Below are positions 24,976 through 33,721 of a DNA stretch of 64,000 bases, piece by piece. Origin of the DNA: an uncultured Dietzia sp. (GTDB lineage: Bacteria > Actinomycetota > Actinomycetes > Mycobacteriales > Mycobacteriaceae). The position numbers and the translations under genes were made by a program. The notes beneath the pieces were generated by a model. That model did no database searches. It saw only the letters and a program-made list of their open reading frames with translations, and was not told the origin of the DNA. Where the stretch lies: the NCBI RefSeq assembly GCF_937873725.1, contig NZ_CALMYY010000042.1, positions 1 to 64,000 of the forward strand, read 5' to 3'. The stretch's first letter is position 1. Every line of letters begins with the position of its first letter.

Positions 24976-26142
24976 GTGCGAGTAGCGATGATGACGAGGG
25001 AGTACCCGCCGGAGGTCTACGGCGGGGCGGGAGTCCACGTGACCGAACTGGTGGCCACCCTGCGGCCACTGTGCGAGGTCGACGTCCTGTGCATGGGAGC
25101 CGACCGTGACACGGCGAGAGCGTTCCGGCCGGACCCGGAGCTGGGGGCGGATGCCAATCCCGCGATCCAGACCCTGTCGGCCGGACTGCGCATGTGCGTC
25201 GCGGCCGAGGGGGCGGACCTCGTCCATTCCCACACCTGGTACACGGGTCTGGCCGGCCACCTGGCCGCCCGGTTGTACGGCGTCCCCCACGTGGTGTCCG
25301 CGCACTCGCTCGAACCCAGTCGGCCGTGGAAGGCCGAGCAGCTCGGCGGCGGCTACCGGGTCTCGTCCTGGTCCGAGCGCACCGCGTTCGCGGGCGCCGA
25401 CGCGGTGGTGGCGGTGAGCGCGCGGATGAAGGACGAGATCCTCCGCGTGTACCCCGAGATCGACCCGGACCGGATCCACGTGATCCTCAACGGCATCGAC
25501 ACCTCGGTGTGGTCGCCCGTCGAGCCGTTCGCCGGTCAGGACTCGGTCCTCCGCAGGCACCGGGTCGACCCGGAGCGCCCGATCGTGGCCTTCGTCGGAC
25601 GGATCACGCGGCAGAAGGGGGTCCCCCACCTGGTGCGGGCGGCGCGGGACTTCCACCCGGACGCCCAACTCGTGCTGTGTGCGGGAGCGCCGGACACCCC
25701 GGAGATCGCCGCCGAGATGGAGGGGTTGGTCGCCGAACTGCAGTCCGCCCGCGACGGGGTCTTCTGGTTGCGGGACATGTTGCCGCGCCGGGACGTCATC
25801 GAGATCCTCTCCGCCGCGACCGTGTTCGCCTGCCCCTCGGTCTACGAGCCGCTGGGGATCGTCAACCTCGAGGCCATGGCGTGCGACACCGCCGTGGTGG
25901 CCTCGGATGTCGGTGGGATCCCGGAGGTGGTCGTCGACGGCGAGACGGGCACCCTCGTCCACTACGACGAGTCGGACGCGGCCGCGTTCGAAGCAGGCCT
26001 CGCCGCCGCGGTCAACGAGCTGGTGGCCGATCCGGACAAGGCCGCGCGCTTCGGTCACGCGGGTCAGGACCGGGCCCGGTCACGGTTCTCGTGGCAGACC
26101 ATCGCGGAACAGACCCACGCGATGTACGCCTCACTCCTGTAG
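24976..26142 (+). CDS. glgA: GT4-type glycogen synthase / alpha-maltose-1-phosphate synthase
   Basis: A 388-residue glycosyltransferase with two Rossmann domains (GT4). It uses ADP-glucose from GlgC to extend glucan or form maltose-1-phosphate (the GlgM activity described for the mycobacterial protein). The acceptor-side motif EYPPEVYGGAGVHVTEL lies near residue 8, LVHSHTWYTGLAGHLAARLY near 80, and the donor-site FVGRITRQKGVPHL near 205. The family ExxxxxxxE motif is in SVYEPLGIVNLEAMAC near 290. The initiator GTG at 24976 gives VRVAMMTREYPP, the normal family start. Its 3' end overlaps the convergent methyltransferase stop by 12 bp. Confidence 0.93.
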   Translation: MRVAMMTREYPPEVYGGAGVHVTELVATLRPLCEVDVLCMGADRDTARAFRPDPELGADANPAIQTLSAGLRMCVAAEGADLVHSHTWYTGLAGHLAARLYGVPHVVSAHSLEPSRPWKAEQLGGGYRVSSWSERTAFAGADAVVAVSARMKDEILRVYPEIDPDRIHVILNGIDTSVWSPVEPFAGQDSVLRRHRVDPERPIVAFVGRITRQKGVPHLVRAARDFHPDAQLVLCAGAPDTPEIAAEMEGLVAELQSARDGVFWLRDMLPRRDVIEILSAATVFACPSVYEPLGIVNLEAMACDTAVVASDVGGIPEVVVDGETGTLVHYDESDAAAFEAGLAAAVNELVADPDKAARFGHAGQDRARSRFSWQTIAEQTHAMYASLL

Positions 26143-26994
26143 GGACCTGCGGTAGGACCGCACCTCGACGTGGATCCGGACCGGCCGCTCGGCCGGCCCG
26201 ACGCGCCCGCTCACCCCGGCCCGGTCCAGGTGCACGCCGCTGGGCCCCATGAGGGCCAGGTCCACGGCGACCGATGCGGGAACGCCGACCACCGCGTCGA
26301 CCACCCGGACCCGGTCCAGGGCGAACGGCCCGGCCAGATCGGCGTCCAGGCGGCCGGCCTTGTCCGCCGCCGGCGTGAGCATCCCGGCCTCCGTCCGCAG
26401 CGGCTCGAGATGCCCCGGGCCCGGCACCGCGACGACGAGCGTCCCGCCTGGCCGGAGCACGCGGGCGAACTCCGCCGCGTTCCTCGGGGCGAAGACCACC
26501 TGGACGAGGTCGAGGCAGCCGTCCGCCAGCGGGAGCCCGTCCCAGGTGTCCGCCACCAGCGCCGCGACGGCCGGGTTCACGCGGGCCAGCCGCCGCGCGG
26601 CCGCCACCGACAGTTCCGTGCCGATCCCGAGGGCGTCGCCCAGCCCGTCGACAACGCGGTCGAGGTAGAACCCCGTCCCGGCCCCGGCGTCCAGGATCAC
26701 CGGGTGGCCCACCCCCGCGAGGGCGTCCCCCGCCGCCCGGACGAGCGCCTCGGCCACGGCGTCGAACGCCCCGGAGGCCAGCACCCTCTCCCGGGCGAGG
26801 ACCTGATCCGCGGAGTCACCCGGGAACCGACGGCCCCGCGGGCCGAGGAGGGTCAGCTGGCCGTGGCGCGCACGGTCGAACGAGTGGCCCCGCTCGCACT
26901 CGACGCCGGGGCCCGTGAGTCGCAGTCCCCCGCCGCAGACCGGGCAGCGCAGATACGGCACGGCCCGCCCGAGGGCCGCCGGGGTCACGCTCAC
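26131..26994 (-). CDS. RlmA-like 23S rRNA (guanine-N1) methyltransferase
   Basis: A 287-residue SAM methyltransferase with an N-terminal zinc ribbon. LRCPVCGGGLRLTGPGVECE followed by RGHSF supplies three Cys and one His ligand, as in RlmA(I)/RlmA(II), which methylate hairpin 35 of 23S rRNA. The catalytic domain has VILDAGAGTGFYLDRV (SAM loop, near residue 100) and a methyltransferase-11-type DLVQVVFAPRNAAEFARVLR with post-motif LRPGGTLVVAVPGPGHL. The GTG at 26994 overlaps the pepA stop as GTGA, so it is the distal gene of that unit. RlmA(II) relatives can affect macrolide sensitivity; the exact target base is not readable from the sequence. Confidence 0.82.
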   Translation of the reverse strand: MSVTPAALGRAVPYLRCPVCGGGLRLTGPGVECERGHSFDRARHGQLTLLGPRGRRFPGDSADQVLARERVLASGAFDAVAEALVRAAGDALAGVGHPVILDAGAGTGFYLDRVVDGLGDALGIGTELSVAAARRLARVNPAVAALVADTWDGLPLADGCLDLVQVVFAPRNAAEFARVLRPGGTLVVAVPGPGHLEPLRTEAGMLTPAADKAGRLDADLAGPFALDRVRVVDAVVGVPASVAVDLALMGPSGVHLDRAGVSGRVGPAERPVRIHVEVRSYRRSLQE

Positions 26995-28466
26995 GGCCGT
27001 GGCCGGTCCACCAGGCCGCGGAGCAGCTCCACCAGGGTCCGGGTGGCGAATCCGGTCGCGACGGGACCGACCTCGTCGATCTCCTCCGGCGACCGGGCCG
27101 GGCCGGCGATGTCGAGGTGCGCCCACGGGCGTCCGTCGACGAACCCCTCCAGGAAGAGCGCCGCGGTGATCGCACCCGGCCCCGTGGGTGCCTGTCGACG
27201 ATCCGCGATCCCCGATGCGACCGCCTCACGCAGGTCCTCGGGCAGCGGGAGCCTCCACCACCGCTCCCCGGCACCCGCGCCCGCCGCGGACACCCTGTCA
27301 GCCAGGTCGTCATCCGTCGCCATGACGGCACCGGTGCGCATGCCGAGCGCGACCTTCATGGCCCCGGTGAGCGTGGCGACGTCGACCACCACGTCCGGGT
27401 CGCATTCCGCGATCCCGTAGGCCAGCGCGTCGGCGAGGACCATCCGACCCTCGGCATCGGTGTTGGTGACCTCGGAGGTGGTGCCGCCGACGTGGGTGAC
27501 GACGTCACCGGGCCGGTACGCGGACCCCGAGAGCATGTTCTCGGCCGAGGGGACCACCACGGTCAGGTCGAGGTCGGAATAGCTCCCGGCGTGGTCCGCG
27601 CAGAACGTGGCGGCGGCGGCCACCACGGCGGCCGACCCCGCCATGTCGGTGCGCATGAGGTGCATCCCCTCGGCCGGCTTCACGGAGATCCCGCCGGTGT
27701 CGAACGTGATGCCCTTGCCCACCAGCAGCACGCGTGTCCCCGGACCGGGCCGACGTGCCACCAGCACCCGGGGGGCCGCGGCCGACCCGCCGCCCACCGC
27801 GAGCACCCCGCCGAACCCTCCCGCGGCCAGGGCGTCGCCGGAGATCACCCTCGTCCGCATCCCCGCCGCGGACAACGACTCCGCCATCCGGGCCACAAGC
27901 CATTCCGGCGTCTTGAGGCCCGCGGGGGCGCCGGCGAGATCGCGCGCGAAGGCGGTGGCGCGGGCTGCCTCCCCGGCCGCGGCGACGGCGGCCGCGACGG
28001 AGGCCTCGTCGTCGTGGCCCCCGTCGGACCCGGCGGCGACGGACACGACCAGGTCCGGGGCCGCCGGCACCGGCTCGGCGGCGAACACGTCCTGCCCGCG
28101 CGCGCCCAACAGGTACCCCAGGACCACGTCGCCGACCCTCTCGACCGGGACGTCGCCGGGAACGCACAGCGCGGGGGACGCCGCCACCCGCGCATCACGC
28201 AGGTGCCTGGCCACCGCGGCCCCGGCGCGGCGGTGGCCCAGGCCGGCGTCGACCGACCCCGCCCAGCCGGGGCGCGGGGCGGTGTCGTCGAGCTCCACCT
28301 CGATCACCCGGAGGCCGTCCCGGACCCCCGCGCGCGCCTCGACGGCGCGTCCCCGCGGTGCCCGTCCCCGCTCCGCGGGCCGCGGCACCACCGCCCACTC
28401 GGCGCTGGGCCCCGGGGCGGGGACGACCCGGACCGCGGGCAGCGGGCGCGTGGGGAGGTCGGTCAT
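26991..28466 (-). CDS. pepA: M17 leucyl aminopeptidase
   Basis: A 491-residue cytosolic dizinc/dimanganese aminopeptidase that releases N-terminal residues from peptides. The variable N-domain covers about 1-170. The catalytic domain has VGKGITFDTGGISVKP (metal-binding Lys and Asp, near residue 255), MRTDMAGSAAVVAA near 285 and the signature NTDAEGRMVLADALAYG near 335. The C-terminal WAHLDIAGPA is also conserved. Length is normal. A strong hairpin separates it from the upstream DUF3117 gene, so it should have its own promoter. It is coupled by GTGA to the RlmA-like gene. It is an insertion relative to the mycobacterial order as I recall it. Confidence 0.93.
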   Translation of the reverse strand: MTDLPTRPLPAVRVVPAPGPSAEWAVVPRPAERGRAPRGRAVEARAGVRDGLRVIEVELDDTAPRPGWAGSVDAGLGHRRAGAAVARHLRDARVAASPALCVPGDVPVERVGDVVLGYLLGARGQDVFAAEPVPAAPDLVVSVAAGSDGGHDDEASVAAAVAAAGEAARATAFARDLAGAPAGLKTPEWLVARMAESLSAAGMRTRVISGDALAAGGFGGVLAVGGGSAAAPRVLVARRPGPGTRVLLVGKGITFDTGGISVKPAEGMHLMRTDMAGSAAVVAAAATFCADHAGSYSDLDLTVVVPSAENMLSGSAYRPGDVVTHVGGTTSEVTNTDAEGRMVLADALAYGIAECDPDVVVDVATLTGAMKVALGMRTGAVMATDDDLADRVSAAGAGAGERWWRLPLPEDLREAVASGIADRRQAPTGPGAITAALFLEGFVDGRPWAHLDIAGPARSPEEIDEVGPVATGFATRTLVELLRGLVDRPRP

Positions 28467-28488
28467 CGGGGAACCCTTTCCGTGAGAA

Positions 28489-28530
28489 CGACTCGACGCA
28501 CCCGGCGCGAGGGCCGGGTGCGTCGAGTCG
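28489..28530. terminator. Perfect 18-bp hairpin terminator downstream of the DUF3117 gene
   Basis: CGACTCGACGCACCCGGC (28489-28506) pairs perfectly with 28513-28530 around the loop GCGAGG. On the minus strand it follows the DUF3117 stop by 13 nt and ends 22 nt before the pepA start. It is one of the two strongest inverted repeats in the window. Transcription should stop here before pepA. Confidence 0.85.
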
Positions 28531-28543
28531 ACAGAGCGATCGG

Positions 28544-28711
28544 TCAGGAGGTGGCCTGCGTGAGCTCCTCGCCGAGCGACTTCGCCTCGTCGGGGGTCAG
28601 CTCGACGACGAGACGTCCGCCACCCTCGAGAGGGACGCGCATGACGATCCCGCGGCCCTCCTTGGCCGCTTCCATCGGTCCGTCACCGGTCCTGGGCTTC
28701 ATAGCCGCCAT
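28544..28711 (-). CDS. DUF3117 family small protein (Rv1211-like)
   Basis: A 55-residue protein that is nearly invariant in actinobacteria. The core MAAMKPRTGDGPMEAAKEGR, then GIVMRVPLEGGGRLVVELTP and the acidic-helical end DEAKSLGEELTQATS match DUF3117. The molecular function is unknown; such conservation in so small a protein suggests an essential or ribosome/nucleoid-linked role, but this is an inference. GAAGGGAA precedes the ATG at 28711. TAGAAT on the minus strand at 28805-28800 could be its -10, overlapping the stop codon of the upstream DivIVA-like gene and giving a leader of about 80 nt. A strong hairpin follows the gene. Confidence 0.93.
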   Translation of the reverse strand: MAAMKPRTGDGPMEAAKEGRGIVMRVPLEGGGRLVVELTPDEAKSLGEELTQATS

Positions 28712-28802
28712 CGGGTCGATTCCCTTCGTCCTTGGCCGCGGGCTGCGTCCGGTGAGGACAGCCTTGCCCACGTGCGGTACTGCTGAGTGGATGCAGTCGA
28801 TT

Positions 28803-29162
28803 CTAGCGCGTCGCACGGGGTCGGGACGCCGGAGCGCTCTTACGGCCCCCTTTGCCGGACGCCCCGGACGCCCCGGCGGCACCGACGGGATCGTCGAGAC
28901 GGGCGCGGAGACGGTCGATCTCGGCGGCCGCCTGTTCCAGCGCCCAGTCGACCTCGGACATGGTGTACCCGCGCGCGGACATGCCGAACCGCACCGCGCG
29001 CAGGTCGCCGCCGGTGAACGGCCCGTCGGGCAGGACGGTGAGCGTGTGGCCCTTCGCCACCGCGGGGAGCAGCTCCGACCGACCGAAGACCACCACCGAC
29101 AGGGCGAACAACGCCGCCGCCACCACGAGCGTGACCACGACGTAGATGAGGATGGTGAGCAC
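28803..29162 (-). CDS. Small membrane protein with DivIVA-like domain
   Basis: A 119-residue protein. It has one N-terminal transmembrane helix (TILIYVVVTLVVAAALFALS) and then a DivIVA/Wag31-like segment. That segment includes DLRAVRFGMSARGYTMSEVD near residue 55 and a short coiled coil (EQAAAEIDRLRARL). The tail is Gly/Ser/Lys-rich. A comparable protein lies between folP2 and Rv1211 in mycobacteria (Rv1209, from memory). The domain suggests recruitment to poles or septa, not demonstrated. The GTG at 29162 has GGGGAGG upstream. Confidence 0.82.
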   Translation of the reverse strand: MLTILIYVVVTLVVAAALFALSVVVFGRSELLPAVAKGHTLTVLPDGPFTGGDLRAVRFGMSARGYTMSEVDWALEQAAAEIDRLRARLDDPVGAAGASGASGKGGRKSAPASRPRATR

Positions 29163-29233
29163 GGGCCCTCCCCTGTTGTGACGAGCTGAGGGACTTCAGT
29201 CTGACACACGCACCGCGCCCCGGCCCCGGCGTG

Positions 29234-30118
29234 TCAGGCCAGACCCCGGACGGTCCGCGACGGGGGGCGGGTCCCCACGATGGAGGCCACCATCTCCACC
29301 GACCGGAGGGTGCCGCGCACGTCGTGCGTGCGGAACACCCGCGCCCCCAGGAACGCGGCGACGGAGGTCGCGGCGAGCGTCCCCTCGGCCCGGTCGTCGA
29401 CCCCGGCGTCGAGGGTCTCCCCGATGAAGTCCTTGTTGCTCAGGGCCATGAGGACGGGCAGCCCGAGGTCCACGATCTCGCCCAACCGCCGGAGCAACTC
29501 GAGCCCGTGGAAGGTGTTCTTGCCGAAGTCGTGGGTGGGGTCCACGAGGATGCCGTCCGCCGGCACCCCGGCGGCCAGGGCGCGCCCCGCGGCGGCCGAC
29601 AGTTCCTCCACCACGTCCCGGACCACGTCGTGGTAGCCCACCCGGAACGGCCGGGTCCGCGGCACCGCGCCGCCGGTGTGGGAGCAGACGAAGCCGGCTC
29701 CCGCCTCGCCCGCCGCGGTCAGCACCCCCGGGTCGTGTCCGGCCCAGGTGTCGTTGACCATGTCCGCGCCGGCGGCCAGGGCCAGCCGGGCCACGTCGCC
29801 GCGCCACGTGTCCACCGAGATCAGCACGTCCGGGTGGCGGGCCCGCACGGCGTCGACGAACGGCACGACCCGTCGGATCTCCTCCTCGGTGTCCACCAGG
29901 TCCCCCGGGCCTGCCTTGACACCGCCGATGTCCAGGATGTCGGCCCCCTCCCCCACCGACCGGTCGACCCGGCGCATCGCGGCCTCGTCGGTGAACGTGG
30001 CCCCGCGGTCGTAGAAGGAATCGGGGGTCCGGTTGACGATCGCCATCACCAGGGGACGCTCGACCGGCACCGGGCGGCCGCACAACGTGGCGGCCGGAGG
30101 CGCGGGTCGGCCCGTCAC
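29234..30118 (-). CDS. folP2: Dihydropteroate synthase homologue FolP2
   Basis: A 294-residue TIM-barrel protein of the DHPS family. Signature 1 is present as MAIVNRTPDSFYDRG near residue 30 and signature 2 as ADILDIGGVKAGPG near 65. ISVDTWRGDVARLALAAGAD, DMVNDTWAG and ILVDPTHDFGKNT also match. The second paralogue of mycobacteria (Rv1207) is reported to lack dihydropteroate synthase activity. This gene occupies the equivalent locus and has the same TPDSFYD wording, so I assign it to FolP2 and leave its reaction open. The GTG at 30118 overlaps the LOG gene stop as GTGA. No other folate genes lie nearby. Confidence 0.88.
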   Translation of the reverse strand: MTGRPAPPAATLCGRPVPVERPLVMAIVNRTPDSFYDRGATFTDEAAMRRVDRSVGEGADILDIGGVKAGPGDLVDTEEEIRRVVPFVDAVRARHPDVLISVDTWRGDVARLALAAGADMVNDTWAGHDPGVLTAAGEAGAGFVCSHTGGAVPRTRPFRVGYHDVVRDVVEELSAAAGRALAAGVPADGILVDPTHDFGKNTFHGLELLRRLGEIVDLGLPVLMALSNKDFIGETLDAGVDDRAEGTLAATSVAAFLGARVFRTHDVRGTLRSVEMVASIVGTRPPSRTVRGLA

Positions 30119-30669
30119 CGCCGTCCTCCACAGGCGTCGAGCGCCGTCTCGAGGTCGTCGCACACCACCAGGCAGTCGAGGGCGTGGGTCTTGACCAGGC
30201 CGGAGTCCGCCAGCCCGCCGACCCAGTCCAGCAGCGGCGTGTAGAAGCCGATGGGGTCGTAGAGCACCACCGGTTTGTGGTGGAAACCGAGCGAGGCGGA
30301 GGTCCAGACCTCGAACATCTCCTCCATCGTGCCGATCCCGCCCGGCAGGGTGAGGAACGCATCCGAGCGCTCCTCCATCTCCCGCTTGCGCTCCCGCATC
30401 GTGGTGACCACCACGAGTTCATCGGCCGAGGTGTCGGCGACCTCCCTCACCCGCAGCCCCTCGGGGATCACCCCGACCGTTCGGGCGCCGCCCGCGCGGG
30501 CCGCCTCCGCCACCGCACCCATCATGGAGACGTTGCCCCCGCCCGAGACCAGCGACCACCCGCGACGGGCGATCGCGTCGCCCACCTCGGTGGCGATCGC
30601 CAGCAGCCGGGGATCGTGGGTGGAGGACGCGCAGTAGACGCAGACCCTGCGACCCGCCACCGGCGCCAT
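30115..30669 (-). CDS. LOG family protein (cytokinin riboside phosphoribohydrolase-like), short form
   Basis: A 184-residue Rossmann protein of the LOG/TIGR00730 family, which cleaves N6-modified AMP to free base and ribose-5-phosphate. Diagnostic motifs are RRVCVYCASSTHD at the N-terminus, LVSGGGNVSMMGAVAEAA near residue 45, MRERKREMEERSDAFLTLPG near 90 and PGGIGTMEEMFEVW. The size matches Rv1205, the mycobacterial LOG as I recall. The ATG at 30669 overlaps the preceding stop as TGATG, so it is coupled to a larger LOG paralogue immediately upstream. It is also coupled to folP2 downstream. Confidence 0.9.
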   Translation of the reverse strand: MAPVAGRRVCVYCASSTHDPRLLAIATEVGDAIARRGWSLVSGGGNVSMMGAVAEAARAGGARTVGVIPEGLRVREVADTSADELVVVTTMRERKREMEERSDAFLTLPGGIGTMEEMFEVWTSASLGFHHKPVVLYDPIGFYTPLLDWVGGLADSGLVKTHALDCLVVCDDLETALDACGGRR

Positions 30670-31469
30670 CACCGCTCCACCCCGCGGTGTTCCTCGCCCA
30701 GCAGGTCCTCCCGCTGCTCGGCGGTGAGCGCGGCGCGGCGGTGTGCCTGGCGGATGTACTCCACCGCCTCGGGGACGGAGTCGGTGACCAGGAACAGGTC
30801 GACGTCGGACTCCGAGATCATGCCCTGTCCGGCGAGGGTGCCACGGATCCACTCGACCAGCGGGGTCCAGAAGTCCACGCCGAGCAGCACGATCGGGAAC
30901 CTGGTGATCTTGTCCGTCTGGACCAGGGTGATGGCCTCGAAGAACTCGTCGAGCGTGCCGAACCCGCCCGGGGTGCAGACGAAGGCCTGGGAGTACTTGA
31001 CGAACATCGTCTTGCGGATGAAGAAGTAGCGGAAGTGCAGACCGAGGTCCACCCACCTGTTCATCCCCTGCTCCATGGGCAGCTCGATGCCCAGGCCCAC
31101 CGACTGCCCGTCGGCCTCCCAGGCCCCCTTGTTGGCCGCCTCCATCTGCCCCGGGCCGCCTCCGGTCACCACCGCGTATCCCGCCTCCGCCAGCGCGCGG
31201 CCGAGTTCCACGGCCTGTTCGTAGACGGGATCGCCCGGGCGAGTGCGGGCGGACCCGAACACGCTGACCGCGTCGGGGAGTTCGGCGAGGGCTCCGAAGC
31301 CGTTGACGAACTCGCTCTGGATGCGCAGGACCCGCCACGGGTCGGTGTGCAGCCAGTCGGTGTCCTGGTTCTTGTCCAGCAGCCGCTGGTCGGTGGTGGT
31401 GCGTTCGCCGCCCTTGTCGCGGCGGACGAGGACCGGGCCGCGCAGGTGTACGGGGTCGTTGGGGGCCAT
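30669..31469 (-). CDS. LOG family protein, long form
   Basis: A 266-residue second LOG-like protein. An N-terminal extension of about 60 residues (DKGGERTTTDQRLLDKNQDT) precedes the Rossmann core. The core has AVSVFGSARTRPGDPVY near residue 67, VVTGGGPGQMEAANKGAWEA near 100, FFIRKTMFVKYSQAFVCTPG near 150 and PGGFGTLDEFFEA. It retains the PGGxGTxxE motif of the family but the surroundings differ from the short form, implying ancient divergence rather than recent duplication. It starts 34 nt after dapE and overlaps the short LOG gene. The substrate is unproven. Confidence 0.88.
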   Translation of the reverse strand: MAPNDPVHLRGPVLVRRDKGGERTTTDQRLLDKNQDTDWLHTDPWRVLRIQSEFVNGFGALAELPDAVSVFGSARTRPGDPVYEQAVELGRALAEAGYAVVTGGGPGQMEAANKGAWEADGQSVGLGIELPMEQGMNRWVDLGLHFRYFFIRKTMFVKYSQAFVCTPGGFGTLDEFFEAITLVQTDKITRFPIVLLGVDFWTPLVEWIRGTLAGQGMISESDVDLFLVTDSVPEAVEYIRQAHRRAALTAEQREDLLGEEHRGVER

Positions 31470-31502
31470 GCCGGGAGTCTCCTGGAGGTGTCGGGGCCGG
31501 GC

Positions 31503-32666
31503 TCAGCCGGGGGTGGTGAGGTAGTCGCGCAGCAGGTCCGTCACCTCGACGATCTGCGCGGCGGGGCAGTGTTCGTCGCGCTTGTGCGCCAGGCCCGGGT
31601 CCCCGGGACCCAGGTTGACCGCCGGGATGCCGAGGGCGGCGAACCGCGACACGTCCGTCCAGCCGTACTTCGCGCGGACCCGCCCACCGGCCGCCCTGAC
31701 CAGGTCCGCCGCCGCGGAGGCGCCGAGCCCCGGCAGGGCTCCCGGTGAGAGGTCGGTGAGTTCCCAGTACAGGCCGGGCCCGCGCGGCGGTTCCTCCCCG
31801 GGCTCCACCCTCGGGACCCGCGTGAGGCCCAGCGCCCCGAGCGCGTGCTCCAGCGCAGCGTCGGGATCCCGGTCCGGTGCCGACCGGAAGTTCACGTCGA
31901 GCCACGCCTCGTCCGGGACGGTGTTGCCGGCGACGCCCGCCGACATCCGTACCGCCTGCAGCCCCTCCCGGTAGACGCACCCGTCGATGTCCACGGACCG
32001 GGCCGCGTACGCGGCGAGGGCCGTGAGCACGGGCGCGAGCCGGTGCACGGAGTTGTCCCCCAACCAGCTGCGCGCGGAATGCGCGCGGACGCCCCGCGCG
32101 TGCACCCTGATCCGCAGCGTCCCCTGGCACCCCGCCTCGATGAGACCCCCGGTGGGCTCCCCGAGGATGGCGACGTCGCCGGTGAGCCAGTCGCGATGCG
32201 TGCGCTCGAGGACGCCCAGCCCGTTGGCGGTCGCCTCGATCTCCTCACAGTCGTAGAGGACCAGGGTGAGGTCGTGCGCGAGCTCGTCGGAGTCCGCCAG
32301 GGTCGCGAAGAGATGGAGGAACACGGCGTCACCCGACTTCATGTCGACCGTGCCGCACCCGTGGAGGACCACCTCGTCCCCCGCCCCCGTGACCCGGCAG
32401 GGGACGTTGTCCGCGACGGGCACGGTGTCGAGGTGGCCCGCGAGGACCACCCGGGTGGGCAGACCCCGCAGCGTGCGGGCGAGGACTCTGTTGCCGTCGC
32501 GGATCACCTCCGTCCGGCCGGCGCCGGCGAGACCGGCGACCACCGCGTCGAGCGCGGCGTGGACGGCCCCCGCGATCTCGGCCTCCTCCCGCGAGGGGCT
32601 GGCGATGTCGACGAGGGCGCGGGCGAGGTCGACCGGGTCTGCGGTCAGATCGAGGGCGGCGGTCAC
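31503..32666 (-). CDS. dapE: Succinyl-diaminopimelate desuccinylase
   Basis: A 387-residue dizinc M20 hydrolase that frees LL-diaminopimelate from its N-succinyl form in lysine and peptidoglycan synthesis. Visible motifs are [15 protein letters not shown] (metal His/Asp, near residue 70), [14 protein letters not shown] near 100, [13 protein letters not shown] (catalytic Glu pair, near 135) and [16 protein letters not shown] near 165. The lid-domain His is in [11 protein letters not shown] chose the GTG at 32666 ([12 protein letters not shown]) because AAGGTGG lies 5 nt upstream and family members start here; a GTG at 32675 is an alternative. It is divergent from dapD across 61 bp and heads the operon with the LOG and folP2 genes. 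Confidence 0.93.
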   Translation of the reverse strand: MTAALDLTADPVDLARALVDIASPSREEAEIAGAVHAALDAVVAGLAGAGRTEVIRDGNRVLARTLRGLPTRVVLAGHLDTVPVADNVPCRVTGAGDEVVLHGCGTVDMKSGDAVFLHLFATLADSDELAHDLTLVLYDCEEIEATANGLGVLERTHRDWLTGDVAILGEPTGGLIEAGCQGTLRIRVHARGVRAHSARSWLGDNSVHRLAPVLTALAAYAARSVDIDGCVYREGLQAVRMSAGVAGNTVPDEAWLDVNFRSAPDRDPDAALEHALGALGLTRVPRVEPGEEPPRGPGLYWELTDLSPGALPGLGASAAADLVRAAGGRVRAKYGWTDVSRFAALGIPAVNLGPGDPGLAHKRDEHCPAAQIVEVTDLLRDYLTTPG

Positions 32667-32714
32667 GGCGTCCACCTTAGATGCCCGTGCCCGGAGCGTG
32701 CCGTCGGCGACCGC

Positions 32715-32720
32715 TAGCAT
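32715..32720 (+). promoter_or_regulatory. Candidate -10 element TAGCAT of a leaderless dapD promoter
   Basis: TAGCAT ends 7 nt before the dapD ATG at 32728. The intervening CGGGGGC is G-rich but too close to the start to be a normal Shine-Dalgarno site. Confidence 0.5.
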
Positions 32721-32727
32721 CGGGGGC

Positions 32728-33696
32728 ATGAGTGCACACGGAGCAGTGGCCACCGGAATCGCCACCCTGACGTCCGATCACACCGTCCTCGACGTGTGGT
32801 ATCCCGCGCCGGAACTCGGTGCCGCGTCCGACGGGGGGCACCGCGTCCTGTCCGGCGACGAGGTTCCCGCGGAACTCGCCCCCCTGACCGGCCCCGACGC
32901 CGACCGTGGGGTCGAGCGGGTGGCGGTGCGCGTGGAGATCTCGGACCTCACCCAGCCCCCGGCCGACGCCTACGACGCCTACCTCCGGCTGCACCTGATC
33001 TCCCACCGACTCATCAAGCCCCACTACGCCAACATGGACGGCCTGTTCGGCACGTTGTCCAACGTGGTGTGGACCAACTTCGGCCCCTGCGCCGTGCAGG
33101 GTTTCGAGCTGGTGCGGGCCAGGCTGCGCGCCCGCGGCCCCGTCACCGTCTACGGGGTCGACAAGTTCCCGCGGATGGTGGACTACGTCGTCCCGTCCGG
33201 CGTCCGGATCGCCGACGCCGACCGGGTCCGCCTCGGGGCGCACCTGGCGGAGGGGACGACGGTCATGCACGAGGGCTTTGTCAACTTCAACGCCGGGACC
33301 CTCGGGCCGTCGATGGTCGAGGGGCGCGTCTCCGCCGGTGTGGTGGTCGGCGCGGACTCGGACGTCGGCGGCGGCGCCTCGATCATGGGCACGCTCTCCG
33401 GCGGCGGCAAGGAGACCATCTCGATCGGTGAGCGTTGCCTGCTCGGCGCGAACTCCGGGATCGGGATCTCGCTCGGGGACGACTGCGTTGTGGAGGCCGG
33501 GCTCTACGTCACCGCCGGCACCAAGGTCGACGTCCGGGCCGGCGCCTGGGCCGAGCGCGAGCCCGTCAAGGCCGGTCAGCTCTCCGGGATGGACAACCTC
33601 CTCTTCCGCCGCAACTCCCTCACGGGCGCGGTCGAGGCGGTGCCGTGGAGGCGCGAGGGCGTCGGGCTGAACGAGGCGCTCCACGCCAACGACTGA
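32728..33696 (+). CDS. dapD: Tetrahydrodipicolinate N-succinyltransferase
   Basis: A 322-residue left-handed beta-helix acyltransferase of the actinobacterial DapD type, adding succinyl to tetrahydrodipicolinate. The N-terminal alpha/beta part runs to about residue 150 ([20 protein letters not shown]). The hexapeptide-repeat domain then contains VHLAE-type turns such as [40 protein letters not shown] and [20 protein letters not shown]. The mobile loop [17 protein letters not shown] is also present. It works with DapC and DapE encoded on either side. The start follows a leaderless-type -10. Confidence 0.95.
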   Translation: MSAHGAVATGIATLTSDHTVLDVWYPAPELGAASDGGHRVLSGDEVPAELAPLTGPDADRGVERVAVRVEISDLTQPPADAYDAYLRLHLISHRLIKPHYANMDGLFGTLSNVVWTNFGPCAVQGFELVRARLRARGPVTVYGVDKFPRMVDYVVPSGVRIADADRVRLGAHLAEGTTVMHEGFVNFNAGTLGPSMVEGRVSAGVVVGADSDVGGGASIMGTLSGGGKETISIGERCLLGANSGIGISLGDDCVVEAGLYVTAGTKVDVRAGAWAEREPVKAGQLSGMDNLLFRRNSLTGAVEAVPWRREGVGLNEALHAND

Positions 33697-33721
33697 GCCC
33701 CGGCCGCGCACGCGGGGGCGG

